NCBI GenBank assembly: GCA_013397845.1
Contig: VZTG01005436.1
Span: 2,475,638 to 2,539,637, forward strand
From: Melanocharis versteri
Lineage: Eukaryota > Chordata > Aves > Passeriformes > Melanocharitidae
Length of the DNA stretch: 64,000 nt
Direction of reading: 5' to 3'
Below, one piece after another: positions 35,476 to 49,559 of this stretch. Position 1 is the stretch's first letter. Each line of letters starts with the position of its first letter. The notes beneath the pieces are model-generated. The model worked only from the letters and a program-made list of their open reading frames with translations, ran no database searches and was not told where the DNA came from. Both the position numbers and the translations under genes were made by a program.

Positions 35476-38400
35476 GTTTTCCTCCCACAGATGTTCTTTC
35501 AGGGAATTTAGAAGAATTCTTTATTTTACTGGGTATAATATTTGCTTCACCTTTGCAAAATGACACCTAATCCACACCAATGTCCTCTCATGGAGCTGTA
35601 AGACCTGTCAACCCCTCAGCAATGCACTTCTCTAGAGTTTTCATCATGAGTAAGAGGGGCAGTGAGTCTGACTGAATTGCTAGGCTTGTATATGGATTAT
35701 GCTGTATTAATTTCTGGTTCCAGAAATGATTTTGAACAGCTTGGTAATATTTTTTCTGTTTTATGAATAAATCCTCCTTTGACAGAGGAACGTCACTTTC
35801 CTATGTGATGTTTATGCATTCGGTTTTTATTTCCCATTCTGGTCCCAGGTTTGTATCTCTTTACATTTATTAATTGGGGTAAGTGAATGCTGATTTGATG
35901 GGTTAGTCTCTGCTATTAGTGTAACCTGACTCTCCTCCAATAAACTGGATAGCATAGGATATTTTTTTCACCTAGGAGATACGAAGTGGAATGAAATGAG
36001 AGTAAATGGTGCCTTGTGGTGTTTGTATTCCATAAATCACATTTCTAACTCTGCCGGCTATGAGTCCCCTCATGTGTTGAGAGATGATTTCTGCAGGCAG
36101 TTCTGAATGTGATTTGAGGGCAGGCTATGGCCCAAGTCCTGGCCACAGCTGAGGGAACACCACACTCTCTTCTAACACTGGCCTTGGCATAGAAGAGAAA
36201 AATCACAATTTTCATTTTTTTCCCTGTTGTTTCAGCAGTAGATAGAACCACATTAGTAATTTCTGCTTATGAGAATTGCCACACTAAATTAATGCAAAGT
36301 CCCATAGGTGCAAGAATGTTTGCAGGACAGTGCTCAAAAGGAAAATGGCTCTAGCTCCACTTACAAGATGCAAATATACTACTTTGTAACAAAAAATGGC
36401 TTTAATTGAAGCGTGACTTTCACTGGCAAGTTCTGGTTTTGTTTTCAATATATGCCGTTGTGCTCAATGAGGGGAGAAAATTTTCCACGAGCAGAATTCA
36501 AATGTATTCTTTTAAATTCATGTAATGGAAAAAGGCCAATTAAATATAATTCAAGAAGGACCCCTAGGCATATTTCAAATTTTAGTGGGCACAGGAAGGG
36601 GGGTAAGGTTAGCATTTCTTCATTATCTGTCTACTTTTTCATATTAATGACTAGCTCCAACTGTACTCTATTTCCTTTTTAATTTTTTAGAGTGTAGGTG
36701 TAGTTACATTCTGTACAAGTGATATTTTGGGGCAAATAGCAGAATTGCTGATGCCAAGTGTTTAAAAACTGATACTGGTCCAAAGAAAATGGCTTTCCTC
36801 ATTCATCTTATATTGATTCTTGAGCTGCTGGATGTACTGAGATCCCATTTCACATTTTCACTAGAACTAAAAACTTTCAACTTTGGCATTGTTATTTTTT
36901 CTGCTGACAGGTGATATGTTCATCTGATGACACTGATCTGGATACTGGGCCAGAATTTATGAGAGCTGGAATAGTGTGTTGGAAGGATTTATAATAATAA
37001 TTTTACAACCCTTTAAATGTCTGAGTGGAGATGATTATTCTGAATATCTGACTTGGGCTGAATTCTTTGTCTAGAATTTGAAGGGGGGGAAAGGGTTAAT
37101 CTATTTTGAGGGCAAGATTAGAGAAAATAGTTTGGTCTTCTCTGTTTGCTGGACTTTGACAGTAGGCTGGTGGGCAGCTAGGACCTGGTCTCTTTTCAGG
37201 AAAAGGAATAAAACTTTTTGTAATACACAACAAAAGTAGTTTTTGTGCTTGAAAGGAGTGAAGGGTGTGGCATGTGACTGTGATTGTTTTGCCTTTTATC
37301 TCACAGGCTTGGGGAAGGGATTTGGCTCCCCAATTTGCCTTCAGACTCCCCTCTGCTCTAAAACATTAATCCAGAAACACAAATATCCATTCACCTCTTG
37401 TCCTTTGGTGGTCTGTGTGTTAAGAAGTTCCCCATGTAGTGCTTGTGAGTCTCTATTCCTCTGGGGGCAGCTAGGCAGGAGATGCTGGCTACCGAGAGAC
37501 ACAGCATGCTGTGCTAGTGTGCCTAGCCTGGAAGGGGGAGGGCAAAAGTGCCTTTTCTTTGGGCATGCAATTACCTCGACCAGGCTTGAATGCAAAAGGC
37601 CGATGGGTGGGAGCCTTAATTCTGGGAAAAGCTTAAGCATAAAAAAAACTTTGAACAACTTAGGTCAGAGCTCACGATCACCAAGACTTCCCAAATATAA
37701 CACATGGGAATTCAGTAGGCCAGACTGCTCCTGCTTCCCAGAGAACTTTCAGTCTCCTTAGAAAATTGTGTAAAGTAAGTGAGTGATCCAGCCGGAAAAC
37801 CTATCGATCAAAGATGCATTTTGAATGTATTAAGTGCTATGAAAGTATGAAGTTCTGTGCAAAATGAAACCAAAATTGGTGGATATTATGGCACTGTTAT
37901 TTGTGTATCTCATTTTCCCTCCTCTAAAATCATACCCTGCAATTTTCTAATGCATTTACGATAACTTTAGATAGCTTGAGAACTATGGGATTCTGATGAT
38001 CCCACAGTAACGCCCTTGCAGAAATGCAGGGTACAGGGATTGGGAAGTGACATTATAAAATAAGAAAAACACAGCTGGAATGTTAGATGGATAGCAATGG
38101 CAAGTGCCATTTTCTTCATTCGGGTGAATGCATTAATTTAACCATCATCCTTTCTTTCCATATCCTTCAGCATCCACCAAAAATACTGGTTTGGTGGTAT
38201 ACTCTGACCAAGTTCTGTGCAAGGGTAACCAGAAGTCCAGGACATGTTTTTTGTTCTGGGAAGCATGGCAGGTCCTGCTTACCTAAGCAAAAGCAAGCGG
38301 CTTTTCAACACAGGTTTTATCTTGCTGCTCCCGAGAGTGAGGATGGCAGGGAGAAGTGTGGGCAGCCAGAAGACGTGTATTCCGGGATGTGCTTCTTCCT

Positions 38401-39359
38401 GAGGTGTGGCCGAGCATTGTACAAGCTTCCTTGTTTCAGGACGTGATTTCTTGCTTCCTTCTTATCTTTCAATTTTTCCTCTTGCTCCTCCTCTGAGAGA
38501 GCTGACCATTCTCTTGTGTTTCAGGAGCACCGTCTTTCCCTAGTTTTCTGGCAAATGCACTTTGCCGTTCTCTCCCATCTTTGACTGACCTTGGTCTGTT
38601 CAAGCCTCCCTTTTCAGTCCCACTTCCCCCTTGCAGGGTCTCTGCCTGCCCGTGGTACTCCCAGCTCTGTTTCCTTCATCTCCTGTGTAAAGAGTGCTAA
38701 TGGGCACTTTTAAACCTTTCCTCTGTGCACGCTGTGTCACCATGATTCAGTGCATGGTGATGCAGCTTTGTTGTAATCACAGAGCACTCTGACCTGTGCT
38801 TGCTGAAGCTCTGTTGGTAGTTAATGAGCAGTTCTGGGAAGATGATCCCTGATGTGGCAGGTGGATCTGTACTATGAGTTATTAACTGTGCTTTTGTTTT
38901 AGCCTGCCTGATCCTGTAAATGGAGGGCTGGCATTGTGGAGCCCAGTGCTGGCCCCTGAAAATTACTGAGTAGGCTTATTTATAAGTACTTTGGCACTGG
39001 TGTTCATATCAAGGGCTATTAAAAATAATTAGGTACTGCAGCTATACTAATGGTTTAAGAGGTTCTCCTTGCGTCTCAGTATGAGGCTGATGTGATGCAG
39101 CTATCTTCTTGATAGTATCCAAGAGTGTTTTGTCTTTCTGAGTACATCTTGTTCTGGCTCATTTCAGAGATCTGCTCTTAGCTCCAAGGTCTGCAATTGG
39201 TCTGCAATCTGTTGGCCTGTAATTAGTACCAATATTACAGTGCTGTTACTGCACTGGTCTGAACTGCTGGCTATTTTTAGATATGACATTGTTTTGGGTT
39301 TTGTCGCATGGCTTATTTCTTCCATCATCAATCAGCAGGATGCTGAGTATAAAATAGAA
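35476..39359. other. Non-coding stretch, no gene recognised
   Basis: The longest plus-strand frame, 37243-37761 (172 codons), begins with a non-ATG codon, is cysteine- and leucine-rich without a pattern, and overlaps a 105-codon minus-strand frame. I see no domain. The frame at 38087-38446 (119 codons) is likewise unrecognised. A pyrimidine-rich patch lies at 38440-38660. No interspersed repeat was found. Confidence 0.6.
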
Positions 39360-39402
39360 CAGTTAGTGCAGACTTATGAAGATACCAGTTAGCCAGTATT
39401 TA
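39360..39402 (+). repeat. 43-bp dispersed direct repeat, copy 1
   Basis: The block starts cagttagtgcagacttatga and ends gccagtattta. It is identical to 40650-40692 except for one base (gatacc here, gagacc in copy 2). Flanks outside the 43 bases do not match. It resembles no repeat family I know. Confidence 0.9.
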
Positions 39403-40649
39403 CACAAACTTATCTTTAGGTGGAGACTGTGGTCCAGTCCCAGGCTGAAGAGCTCTGGTCAATATCTCCTTCTGGTAGCTTGAAATGCTAAGTTCCTGCC
39501 TTGCCTGTGGGCCAGGGAGTGGATTGATACTTATTCTGCAGCAAAATCAGATACTCAGCATGCAAACAAGTCATATAGGTGGCATCTGCCATAATAGAAC
39601 CTGTGAACTCTTTGTCAGTAAACTAAGTACTATTAAAGTCTTATTGAGAAGGAGCTAAGCTTCTGCCTTATGGAGGACCAAAACCAGAAAGTTTGATTTA
39701 ATGAAAATTTGGGTAGAAACTAGGACATGTGCTGTGTCTGAACCCTACAGCTGATGTCTATGAGTTCTCTCAACCTATATCTTCTCTTTGAATAGTAAAG
39801 CTTTAGCCCTCTGGTGGCAGTAGTATCATTGAGTCCCAGTTAAAATTAATCACAGATTGTGCAGCCTAAGTAAGTGGCAGCTTCATATTTCAAAGATCAT
39901 CTTTGAATGGCATTAAGTTTTTTTCACAAATAAAGCTGTTTTGTCTTTTTCTTTCTCAGCAACATCCTTAAAGAGAACTTGCTTTCTTTTACACCTCTAG
40001 ATGTAAAAATTCACTGAGCTCAGTGAAAAAAAAGGTGCAGCTATTGAAGATACAGTCCTTGATTCTGAAGGAGAAACTTTTAGTACTTTAAAATCCCAGA
40101 GAGCAGACCAGTCTACTTATAGATGCAGGTTGAATGAGAGGTAATTGAATCTAAATTAGAAACTTAGGCAGTTTTCATGCGCGATTTTAGAATCTTAGAA
40201 AATACTTACATAAGAAAGAAAGGGATCAGGGAACAGAACTAGAAAAACTGAAGTCAAGAGACTACCTACAATATGGATGTTCACTGCCTATGCATACTAA
40301 GCAAGTCAACACAAAGAAAGATAGAAAGAGAATCAGAAAACAAATTGGAATTCACCCTAAAATAAAGCTAGCTCTGGGGAGGAACTTTCATAGAAAGAGA
40401 AATGCTTGAAAGGTTTAATTCTGAAAAAAATCTGGGAGTGAGAGCATGATGTTAACCAGTTATGATGTTGCAATTAATTTTAATTATTTTTATAATTTGA
40501 TAGCATTCAGAGGTATCAACAATAAATGAGGAGGGTCTTTTCCTATGAAATGTGTTATTGTTTTACCTATACTGGCTGGATAATTATTGCTTAAGTCTCA
40601 GGACTATTATGAAGCTTCATTCATGCATGCAAAAAGCTGTTTTTTAGAG
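39403..40649. other. 1.25-kb interval between the two 43-bp direct repeats
   Basis: Ordinary AT-rich non-coding sequence. It has no long frame, no LTR-like ends, no poly(A) tail and no CR1 or tRNA-like sequence, so nothing inside identifies it as an inserted element. It is noted because of the matching repeats on both sides. Confidence 0.5.
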
Positions 40650-40692
40650 CAGTTAGTGCAGACTTATGAAGAGACCAGTTAGCCAGTATTTA
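40650..40692 (+). repeat. 43-bp dispersed direct repeat, copy 2
   Basis: Same orientation and 42 of 43 bases identical to 39360-39402. The starts are 1290 bp apart. The near-identity suggests a recent duplication or conversion event, or selection on both copies. Confidence 0.9.
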
Positions 40693-41459
40693 TGGCTGAA
40701 CATTGTGACATTCAGTCATAAACACCAAATGTATTCTATGTGATCTGGTGAAAATGCAGGCAGGACACTCCCGAGCATCTCCAGTTACAGTCATCATAGT
40801 CTCATTTCTCTGGGTGTGGACATGAGCCTCCTCTATGGGCAAATGTGAGAAATTTATACCACAGTTAAAAGTGTCCTGCGGTCACTCATGCAGAGGCCTG
40901 AAATACTGATGTGGTTGTTCACCAGAATGAAAAACTGCCTTTCCTCAACAAGGAACTGCAGCTAACAGAACAGAAACCTTTATTAGGTCAGTTTTCCACT
41001 CTGATTACTGAGCTCTCTGCCCTCTGCAGGAAAGCAGAAGAGAAACCCTCCTACAAAACTTGGCTAATAACTCAATTGAGGCATAGGGGAATTTTTGAAT
41101 TAGTTTTGGAAATATATCTTCTCTTTAGGGAAATAAATAACTTATTATTAACCTTCTTAGGAAATAACTGCTGCAGATCATCATCTCTTTTTAGTGTTTC
41201 ATTTCTAAATCGCATTAATGCGAAATTTATAGGCCTCAGTGAGATTTCTCAGTAATTAATATAACTTCTCATTTCCCCTACTGCACAGCCTGCTTATCTT
41301 ATGTGTGCTGAATCTACCAGCTTCTTTCCAAATTTCTGGAAGTTGTGTGCCCCAGCTAGGGTATTTGTATATGTATATACATAATGTATATGTACCCCAG
41401 CTGTCAGGTATTTCCATACCTCATGCTACCTCATCCCCATCTTGAATTGCAGCTGATTA
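40693..41459. other. Non-coding stretch, no gene recognised
   Basis: A plus-strand frame at 40911-41255 (114 codons) contains ELQLTEQKPLLGQF and ends before ISQ plus stop. I do not recognise it and there is no upstream or downstream support. A small AT palindromic patch (gtatatgtatatac and its relatives) lies at 41367-41393. Confidence 0.5.
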
Positions 41460-42052
41460 GGGCTTGTATCAGCAATAGTGTGGCCAGCAGGACCAGGGCA
41501 CTGATCATCCCTTGTACTCGGTGCTGGTGAGGTCACACCTCAAATCCTGTGTCTAGTTCTGGGCTCTTCACTACAAGAAGGACATTGAGGTGCTGGGCAT
41601 GTCCCGAGAAAGGCAGTGGAGCTGGCGAAAGGTCTGGAGCACAAATATCATGTGGAATGGCTGAGGGAGCTGGGATTGTTTAGGCTGGAGAAAAGGAGGC
41701 TCAGGGGACACCTTATCACTCCCTAAGACTGCCTGAAAGGAGGGTGTAGCCAGGTGAGGACTGACCTCTCCAAAGTAAGAAGCAATAGGTTGAGAGGAAA
41801 CAACCTCAAGTTGCACCAGAGGAGGTTTAGATTGGATATTACAAAAAATTTCTTCAATGAAAGGGTTGTCAAACACTGGAACAACCTGCTCAGGGAAATT
41901 GTGGAGTCACCATCCCTGGGGGTATTTAGAAGACATGTAGATGTGGCACTTTGGGACAGGGTTTAGTGGTGCACTTGCAGTGTTAGTTCAGTGGTTGGAC
42001 ATTATGATATTAAAGGTCTTTTCTAATCTAAATAATTCTATGATTCTGTGAT
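41460..42052 (+). mobile_element. CR1 LINE, longest copy in the window (about 590 bp)
   Basis: Plus-orientation, 5'-truncated CR1. Recognisable blocks in order: agggcttgtatcagcaatag near the break, ctggtgaggtcacacctcaa, cactacaagaaggacattga, gctggagaaaaggaggctca, caacctcaagttgcaccaga, caccatccctgggggtattt, and the tail aattctatgattctgtgat. The frame 41754-41966 keeps the C-terminal end of ORF2 with FRLDITKNFF and HWNNLLREIV and closes at a TAG after WDRV. The reverse-transcriptase and endonuclease domains are missing and the upstream part is broken by stops, so it cannot move by itself. The 101-codon minus-strand frame at 41571-41876 is its shadow. Confidence 0.97.
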
Positions 42053-45000
42053 ACAGTGAGTGCCTTTGTTCCCTTTGGGCTTTGTGCCCAATCTCCTTGT
42101 GTGCGTGCTTGGGAGAGCAGAAGGACGAGGAGGGCTTCGCAGGTATCACACGTGCATCCAGTCCTTGCTCTCACTGCCCCATGCCCTCTGCTTCCATCTG
42201 TATGAGAAGGCGTGCAGGGCAGGCACCTCTCCTGCCACACATTCCTTCTGTGGCTCTGCTTTGAGCATTCAAAGTAATTTTATGCCAGATCTTGCCTTTT
42301 GGGGTCTTGGCTTTCTTGGACATTCTTGGACACCATGAGAAGGTGCTGTATATGAGGAAACCAAGAGCAGGAAGGCATCTCCACAAGAGATGAGCCTGGC
42401 TGCACTGTAGAGGCTGTGCACTTCCTAGTCCAGCTAGGAGAAAAAAAATGCAACAGAATCAGGTATTTTTGTATATTCTTGTAAATACACAGAATTGTAT
42501 CAGGCAGTAACCTAGGGCAGTGTCCTTGCTCACATCCCCAACACTCTGGGTGACTCTCCAATGCTTCCTCCGAAAGCTGCTTCTGTCACCTCCTGCTGCA
42601 CTTGTTCAGCTGTGCTCAAGGTTTCTCGATGCATGGCTGGAGAGCTGCAAGCCACCCCTCCAGAATTCCATGCTGAGCTGTCACTCATACAAACATTTCT
42701 GACCAAAGCATTTCTCTGCAGAGCTTTACCATTCAAGGTTCAACAGCCTTTGGCCTTCCCCAGTCTGGGAGGGGAGGAGGGATGAATACATACATCTCTG
42801 TCAACAAACATCTGTCAAGTTAGCTGGTCCCCAAGGGAGCACTGTGTCACTTCAGCTCCTTCATGTTTTTTTACATTGCTGTAAATTTTGGATTTTTCTG
42901 GGTTTTCTTTTAATCCTTTTGGGAGACTAACTAACTATTTGCCCATAAAGGGAAGTGATGCTTCTGTCCTCCCACAGGTTTTGTGGAAGGTGTAGAAGTT
43001 TCTTTGGAATTTATCTGGAAGATTGAACACTTCCAGCCATAAATACTTTAAGCTAATTGTTTTACAAACACCTGACTTTATTAAATTCAATAAAAACTTT
43101 TCAGATTATCAGTTGATTAAAAAATGATTAATTTTATCAATTTATCATCACTGTTATGGAGACACTACTCTGGAAACATGAAAAGTATGTGCATATGTCA
43201 GTTTTGGTTTTATTAGGTTGAGTATTATGTGTTAAAACAGGAGACTTGTGAAGTGGACTCTTGTTAGAAACTCAGGAGTATTCACTGAAAGGTTAAATAA
43301 ACTGAAGTGCTCTATGTATTTTCCTTTCCCCCCTGCTCTCTCCTGACTGAGTAGAAGAGATGGATGTTATTTCCCAGACAGCTGTATCTTGTACATGAAT
43401 CCCTTTAGAAATACTTCAGAGTAGAACTGTGGCTTGCAGTGTCTTAAATAACTCTTTTTCATAAATATACAAGAGCCTGCTTCCATCTTTGATAAAGATA
43501 TTTTCTAGTGTCTGTTATGGTGTTGCTAAAAGCTATTTTCATTTAAATGGCCTTAAATGAGGCAGTTTGTATAATGACCGGAGAGCAAGAAAACCAAAAC
43601 AATGTGCCATTAATACATACCCCAGACACAATCTAAAGATATTTCAAGGATCTAGTTAGATTTGGCATCTTTTAATTAGAAATTTAACATTGATCTGTAT
43701 TCGTGCCACAATTAACTTGGACTGTTACTAATGAATTCTCTAAACAGATTTTTGTGCAAGTTGTTTCTACCCAACCGCTGGAAGCAGGGGAGTGCTGGGG
43801 AACTAGACAAGCAGTTGCAATAATAATGTCTGGGACTAATTGCCTCTTAGGGCTTGACTTTGTCAATTGCTGTGTTTTCATCAGCTTCAGTGATTTTTTT
43901 TTTTTAACAGAATCAGAGGAAGAAAATATGTAAGCAATCAAGTAGGTTTGCTTTTGAAAAGCATCATCTATTGGTCATCTTCAGCCTGTGCGGAGGCAAT
44001 GGTATCTTTGGGCTGCTGTAGAGAGAGTCCAGTTCCTGCCATAGTTGAACTTTATGATTTGAGTGAGTTCTTTCTGCCAAGACACTCCACAATATTAATT
44101 AATTTTTAGCTACATCAAAGTTTGGGGGCAGGATGTACAACTCCTTCAATGCAGCATTTAGCTGTATTACGTCTTCTCTGCCAATTTTTGTACTTAGCAG
44201 CCCAGAGATTAAAAACAGTGACTTTTTTCTCTTTGCCCTCTGTTTTATGAGGTGTCAGATGACACTCATGACAGTTTTTAGCTTTGTAATCAGAAATTTA
44301 CACTATTAAAGAATATGGAAGCTGAGAATCTCACTTGGTTTTATCATTCCAGGACTTGGAGCTTTGAGAAACACTAAATGTCAGGAAATTCGGCTAAAAT
44401 CATGATAGTTGCCAGGCCTGTGATGAGACAGTAGAGCCCTCCCTTGGTTCTACATGCAAACCTTCAGGAAGGCTTACACACCTCTCCCAGTGATGTCAAG
44501 GAATCAAGGTTTGTCAAGTGGTCGAGGTCTCCTGACCCAAGAACTCCAGAGGAGACAAGCCAGAAGTGACAGACAAGTAAATGACACTAAGGAAACACAC
44601 ACTACGCACTGTGAGCGTGCTCCCCTTGGAAAGGCTGTGTGGGATCCCAGCCACCGGTTGCTCTTATCTATTAGCTAGCTGTGGATGGATGGGGAGTTGA
44701 GGAAGCTACCTCCTGCTCAGCTGTACACAATCCCTACCAAAAATTGATTAGTTGGCCCATGTGCAGCTGCACTGTGGAGACAGCTGGTGCCACGAGGGCT
44801 CTTACTCTAGGTGTAGGAAAGGTCATGGTCTGACCTAACCTTTGTCTGGACAGAAGAGCAGTGTTTATCTGCCCTTCAAGAAAACAGGAGAAAGTAGTAT
44901 CTGAATGTCCTCTCTGGTAGCGAGCATAGGGATTTACTTGCTCTTCATGGAGAAATGTGCAATGTTAGGAAAATTGTTTACAAGACAGAGCTCCTGATGG

Positions 45001-47391
45001 CATTCACAGAGTTCTCACCTGCTTGGTGAAGTGACTGCATTCTGAGTTATGGGGGCACAAGAATAAAACCTAAAATTAGCAGTAGTGGTTTGTAGTTGCA
45101 CATTCTGACCCACTCAAGATTTCATAGCTGCCTACAATAAGGAATTAAAACCAAAGAGATGCTGTTAACATTGTATAATTCTTATGCAATGGCCAAATAG
45201 GAGAATGATTGATTGATTAGAGAAAATGTCAAGAGTGAAATTATTCTTGCATTCCACAGATATAAAGTAGAAGGTTGTTGTCTTTTTAATTTCCATGTTT
45301 GCATCACATTTGGAATTGGTATTTCCTAACATGATTTAAATAGTCTGTGAATATTCTTATCTGATTTTAAAAACCTGATTATTTTATCCCAAGAAAGATC
45401 TGTGCATCATTTGAATGACACGTTTCAGGAGCTGCCTGTGTTCTGCTGAAAAGTCATTAGACAAAGGATGAGGAATGGCATATATTAGAAGCTCATGCAA
45501 TCTCTCTACTCTAGCAATATAATTACATGCAAGTGCTCTGCTACAGCCTTTGATGCTGAACTTCAGTCTAGATCCAGTTCTTGAGGATCTTGACAGTTTT
45601 ACCTTATGAGTTACTTAGCCTGGCACATTGCTGAGCCTCTTCTCTGTAGTCTAATGCTGTGCAGGGTACTCCTACCCTGGGGGAAATGTGAAGGCAGTTG
45701 CCTAAAGAGCATGTGTGTGATAAAGCCATTTCCTTTATTGGTATTACAGTCTCACTTCCTTTATTTAGATGTATAGGAGTGGAAATTGTCAGCACTGTGT
45801 GCAGAACTCAAATATACTCTCTTCAATCAACCAAGCTTAGACTTAGTGACATGTACTAAAAAACACAGCTGCAACAACCAGCTATCTGTCAGTTTAGGCA
45901 TTTTGGTTATGATGCACTCTTTGGTCTATCAGGCATGTGGAGTCCACAAGCTGTGTGCTGGAATTAGGAGAAGTTGAGAAATGAGCATTTAGAGCCAGAT
46001 GTGTTGACTAATCAGAAAGCTTGATTCCCCCACCCCTGATGACACTTTAGCTACGTATCGACTCTCTCACTTATGCATGAAGTATGTGCTGTTCATACGA
46101 CTCTCCATTGACGCTCTGCGTGCCAACAACCAGCTGCTGTGCAGCAATTGTGGAAGTGGGTTGGCTAGAGGGAAGGATGTCAAGGAGAGGAGGCACAACT
46201 TGCACTTGACATGCAAAAAGGGCTTGAAAGGAAGAGGCTGATCATTGTCTTCTGCTTCTGTTCTGTCAGATATGCCTGTTTAAATGTTACTTTTTTTTGG
46301 CTGGGTTTTTTTTTTCCGAAGATACTAGATGGGTAGAGTGATGGAAGGTTTAATATTACCAAGAAACTGAGAAGATCTGGGCCTCTGCTGAGATTTGCAG
46401 GAGGTATCATATTTAGTATATGCCTGGAAGATATTTTTGTGATGAATTGTCTGTTCTTTGTATTGGATCCAGTAGGAATCCTTGGAGAAGACAATTGAAT
46501 CTGAGAAGATTAAAGAAAGTCAAAGGGAAAAGGCAAGAATTAGGCAAAATAATGGGAGATTTATCAGTCTGAAGGAAGCTGGCTTTTTCTCAAAAAATTA
46601 GGTATCTTCAAGTAAAACGAGGAATCCCATACCAAAAGTGTTACAGGTAACTGTTTATTTTTGATGTTTTATCTGACATGGATTGTTTTTAAAGGGTCTG
46701 GCAAAGTTGTCTCTGTATTCTCTAAGTTTTGCTCAAAACTAGGTATAGCCAATGACATTCATGTAACAGTTTGTTTCTCTTGAAAAAATGGGCAAATACT
46801 TAGGCATTTCTCCTTGTGGAATTGATTTGTTCATGTTGAGTGCAAGTTAACCCTCTTTGAGGCTGGTTTTTTTTTTGCTAGGAGGACAAATACTCATCTA
46901 TGGCTTTCATTAGATGAAGATACTGGGAAAAACTGGGGTACTACAATCAGGTGAAGGATGCTGTTCCTCTCCATATCTGTGCCTAATTTAAAGATTCAGG
47001 CAATTGGTAAGCTGGTGACAACTGGCATTTCAGCAATGCAGATTCGAGTTATGACTAGAATAATTCATGTCTAAGCGTGACATGGTGATCTACATCAGAG
47101 AGGTGCTTTGTGTATGTGCCAGAGTCTTGTTAACAGGTGACACTGGGCCTCTTGTACCTTCCTCTTGTACCAGCAGTTCCCAGCATGTGGCACAAAAGTA
47201 GCTGGAGATGGCCAGTGGGTTCGTCAGTTTGAGATCCCTGAGGAAACAACTGAGAAGAGGTTGAAGGCAAGTTTAGCTGCTGAGGAACCCCTTGTAGCAG
47301 CCAGTTGGCTGCTTCTGAAGGATGGATTAGATAGGACTGGTAGAGGTAATCTTTCAGCTCCCCACAGGTCTCCATCTATATTTGCTTTTTC

Positions 47392-47407
47392 TTTTTTTTT
47401 TTTTTTT
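47392..47407. repeat. T16 homopolymer
   Basis: Sixteen T in a row after a cttttt tract. No retroposed body is attached on either side. Confidence 0.85.
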
Positions 47408-48232
47408 GTTGGTGGTTCAGGTAAAGGAAATCCCTTTCTGTATGTAAGAGTTTTGACACCTGAGTGAGGAGCCTTACAAATGCTCTGTTTGCAAAGGACT
47501 GCTTTGTAGACTTCAGCCTTCTGCAGATCAGCTAAAATCTATCAGTCTGTTTTGCCCACCTATTTCTGCCTTTCCTCATGCCTGAGAGGGAGTTTTTACT
47601 AGACAAGAACCCAAGTCATGGACTCAAAGCTGAATTTTGTGATTGACTCATCACATGCCTATTGATAATCCATTTGCAAATAAGATAATTGTCTGTAATT
47701 TGGGGTGTCTCATCTAAAAACCTCAATTTCCAGTGCTAAAAAATGAGACTAATGCAGATAACGCAAGGATATTGAGTAGAAATACTCAGTGTATCTAACT
47801 ATTGAAGAGCTGTTTGCAGGTGTAGTGTGCTTTTTAATGGCTAATTAGCATTGTTTAACAATACTTCCAGCCCTAAAAATTCCACTGTCCTAAATGAAAC
47901 CAAATCAAGCTTTTATTCTAACCTCTTCATAGAGAATAGTTTTCCAGTTATGACCATGTGTAACTTGCCGCGTGCTCTCATCTGACCCACTTATTAACTC
48001 TTGACAGTGAATTGAGTTCGGTCTCATCTGTCTCAGTAGCTCAGATGTTCCCAGGCTTTCTCCCCGAAAACCATTGCACACGGTTAATGTAGTAAAACCC
48101 CACTTTACCAGAGCAATTGTCCCTTATCAAGCAGTTGAGGGCTGAGAGCCCTACTCAGTAAGCAAGGGTGGAAGTTTAAAAAAGTGTATGCTGCACGCAG
48201 CAGGAAGCTTTCTTGACTGGTGGAAAAGGGAC

Positions 48233-48251
48233 TTGATTGATTGATTGATTG
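48233..48251. repeat. (TTGA)n microsatellite
   Basis: About 4.7 uninterrupted copies of ttga. A shorter run of the same motif is present near 45205-45219. Confidence 0.9.
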
Positions 48252-49559
48252 GCTACTCAAGCAATGGGTCACACTTTGCAGGTATCACAGACATGCAGAG
48301 AGCCTTTCTCCAAAGAAAGCACCTTCTTTGTCAATTCAGATGTACCCCATAATGGCATGTGCTTCATCTCTGCCTATGTCAAGACAGTGAACTAGGTTAA
48401 CACAGGATTTTCCTTATTCTTGGTTTCACTGGCTGGAGACAAGTTCCTTATTCATTTACTTAGAAAAAGTGACAGAGCAGTCTGTGGAAAGTAGCACAAA
48501 AATGCTGATCATCATCTGTAATTTTCCTGTGTTGTTTATCACTGTTTCAAAGAAGTGATTTCCTTTGTGAGACAATTTCATGCCTTGCTAATTCCTAATG
48601 TATCTTGCTGCATCTTCAGATGTACAATTTTAGCAGGTATTTCTACAAAATCCTTCTTAGTTCCCAAATTTTATAATATTTAATATACTCCAGTGTGAAT
48701 GTCATTAGGCTTTTAAATCTATCAATCTACTGTGTTGCCTTTTAAATTTAATTTTTTAGAAATACTCAGCTACCTATACCAACATGTGGTTGATGATACT
48801 TCTGCAGCCTGGCAGAATCCAGTTACTTGGTTTAGCAAAACTTCACTTTTCGAGGGGGTCACACTGGAAGCACGTAATGTCAGAAGGAGTTTGGGGCATA
48901 TCCCCATTTCCTTCTCCTTGCATGTGCTTAAGTGTTTCAACATTCATTGAGCTGTGCTGTAACCCTGTCTCTATAAGAAAAATTCCTACTCCAACTTTCC
49001 CTGCCCAAAGCTGACACAGAGCACGTTACCATTATTCCTTTCATCCTCCTGCCAGGATTTTTTTTTTTCAGTTCAGCCTAAGTGTCTGTTTTCTGATGTT
49101 TCTGCCATGGGAAGTGTGCTTTGGAGTAAACAAGATTTGTTAATCTTTTTCCAGAATAAATTACCTGTAAAAAAATAATCATTGCTCTTGAAAAAGCTAA
49201 TTGCACTTAGTCAGTCTAAAACACACTGGTTAGTGTGTCTCATTTCAGAGCTGGAGACGTGTCTGAGCCTCTTGCTCTGCTCACAGGTTCCTAGTGAGCA
49301 CCTCTGGAAAAGCGCATCTGTATGCTCAGATCTGATACTAGTCAAACTTCTTAGTAGTCCTGAACAATGGTGACTGAAAAGCTAGAACCCCGTGAATCTA
49401 AATGTCCTTGTATCATGGGTAGTGCTGCTAGATGTACGCTTAAATCCAATAATAGAATTTCTTTGTTCACAGATGAAAACACACCTGTGTAAACCCTCTC
49501 ACACTTTCCTGCCTACCTTGCTCGCCTTGAATTTCTAAGTAGGAGGAATCAGAAGAGAC

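Noticed and set aside
37243..37761. 172-codon plus-strand frame
   Set aside because: No ATG at the start, no domain, patternless cysteine-rich translation, overlapped by a 105-codon minus-strand frame. Looks like a chance frame.
39403..40649. Transposon bounded by the 43-bp repeats
   Set aside because: No LTR-like TG...CA ends, primer-binding site, coding remnant or poly(A) tail. The repeats alone do not prove an element.
41571..41876. 101-codon minus-strand frame
   Set aside because: Antisense shadow of the CR1 copy at 41460-42052.
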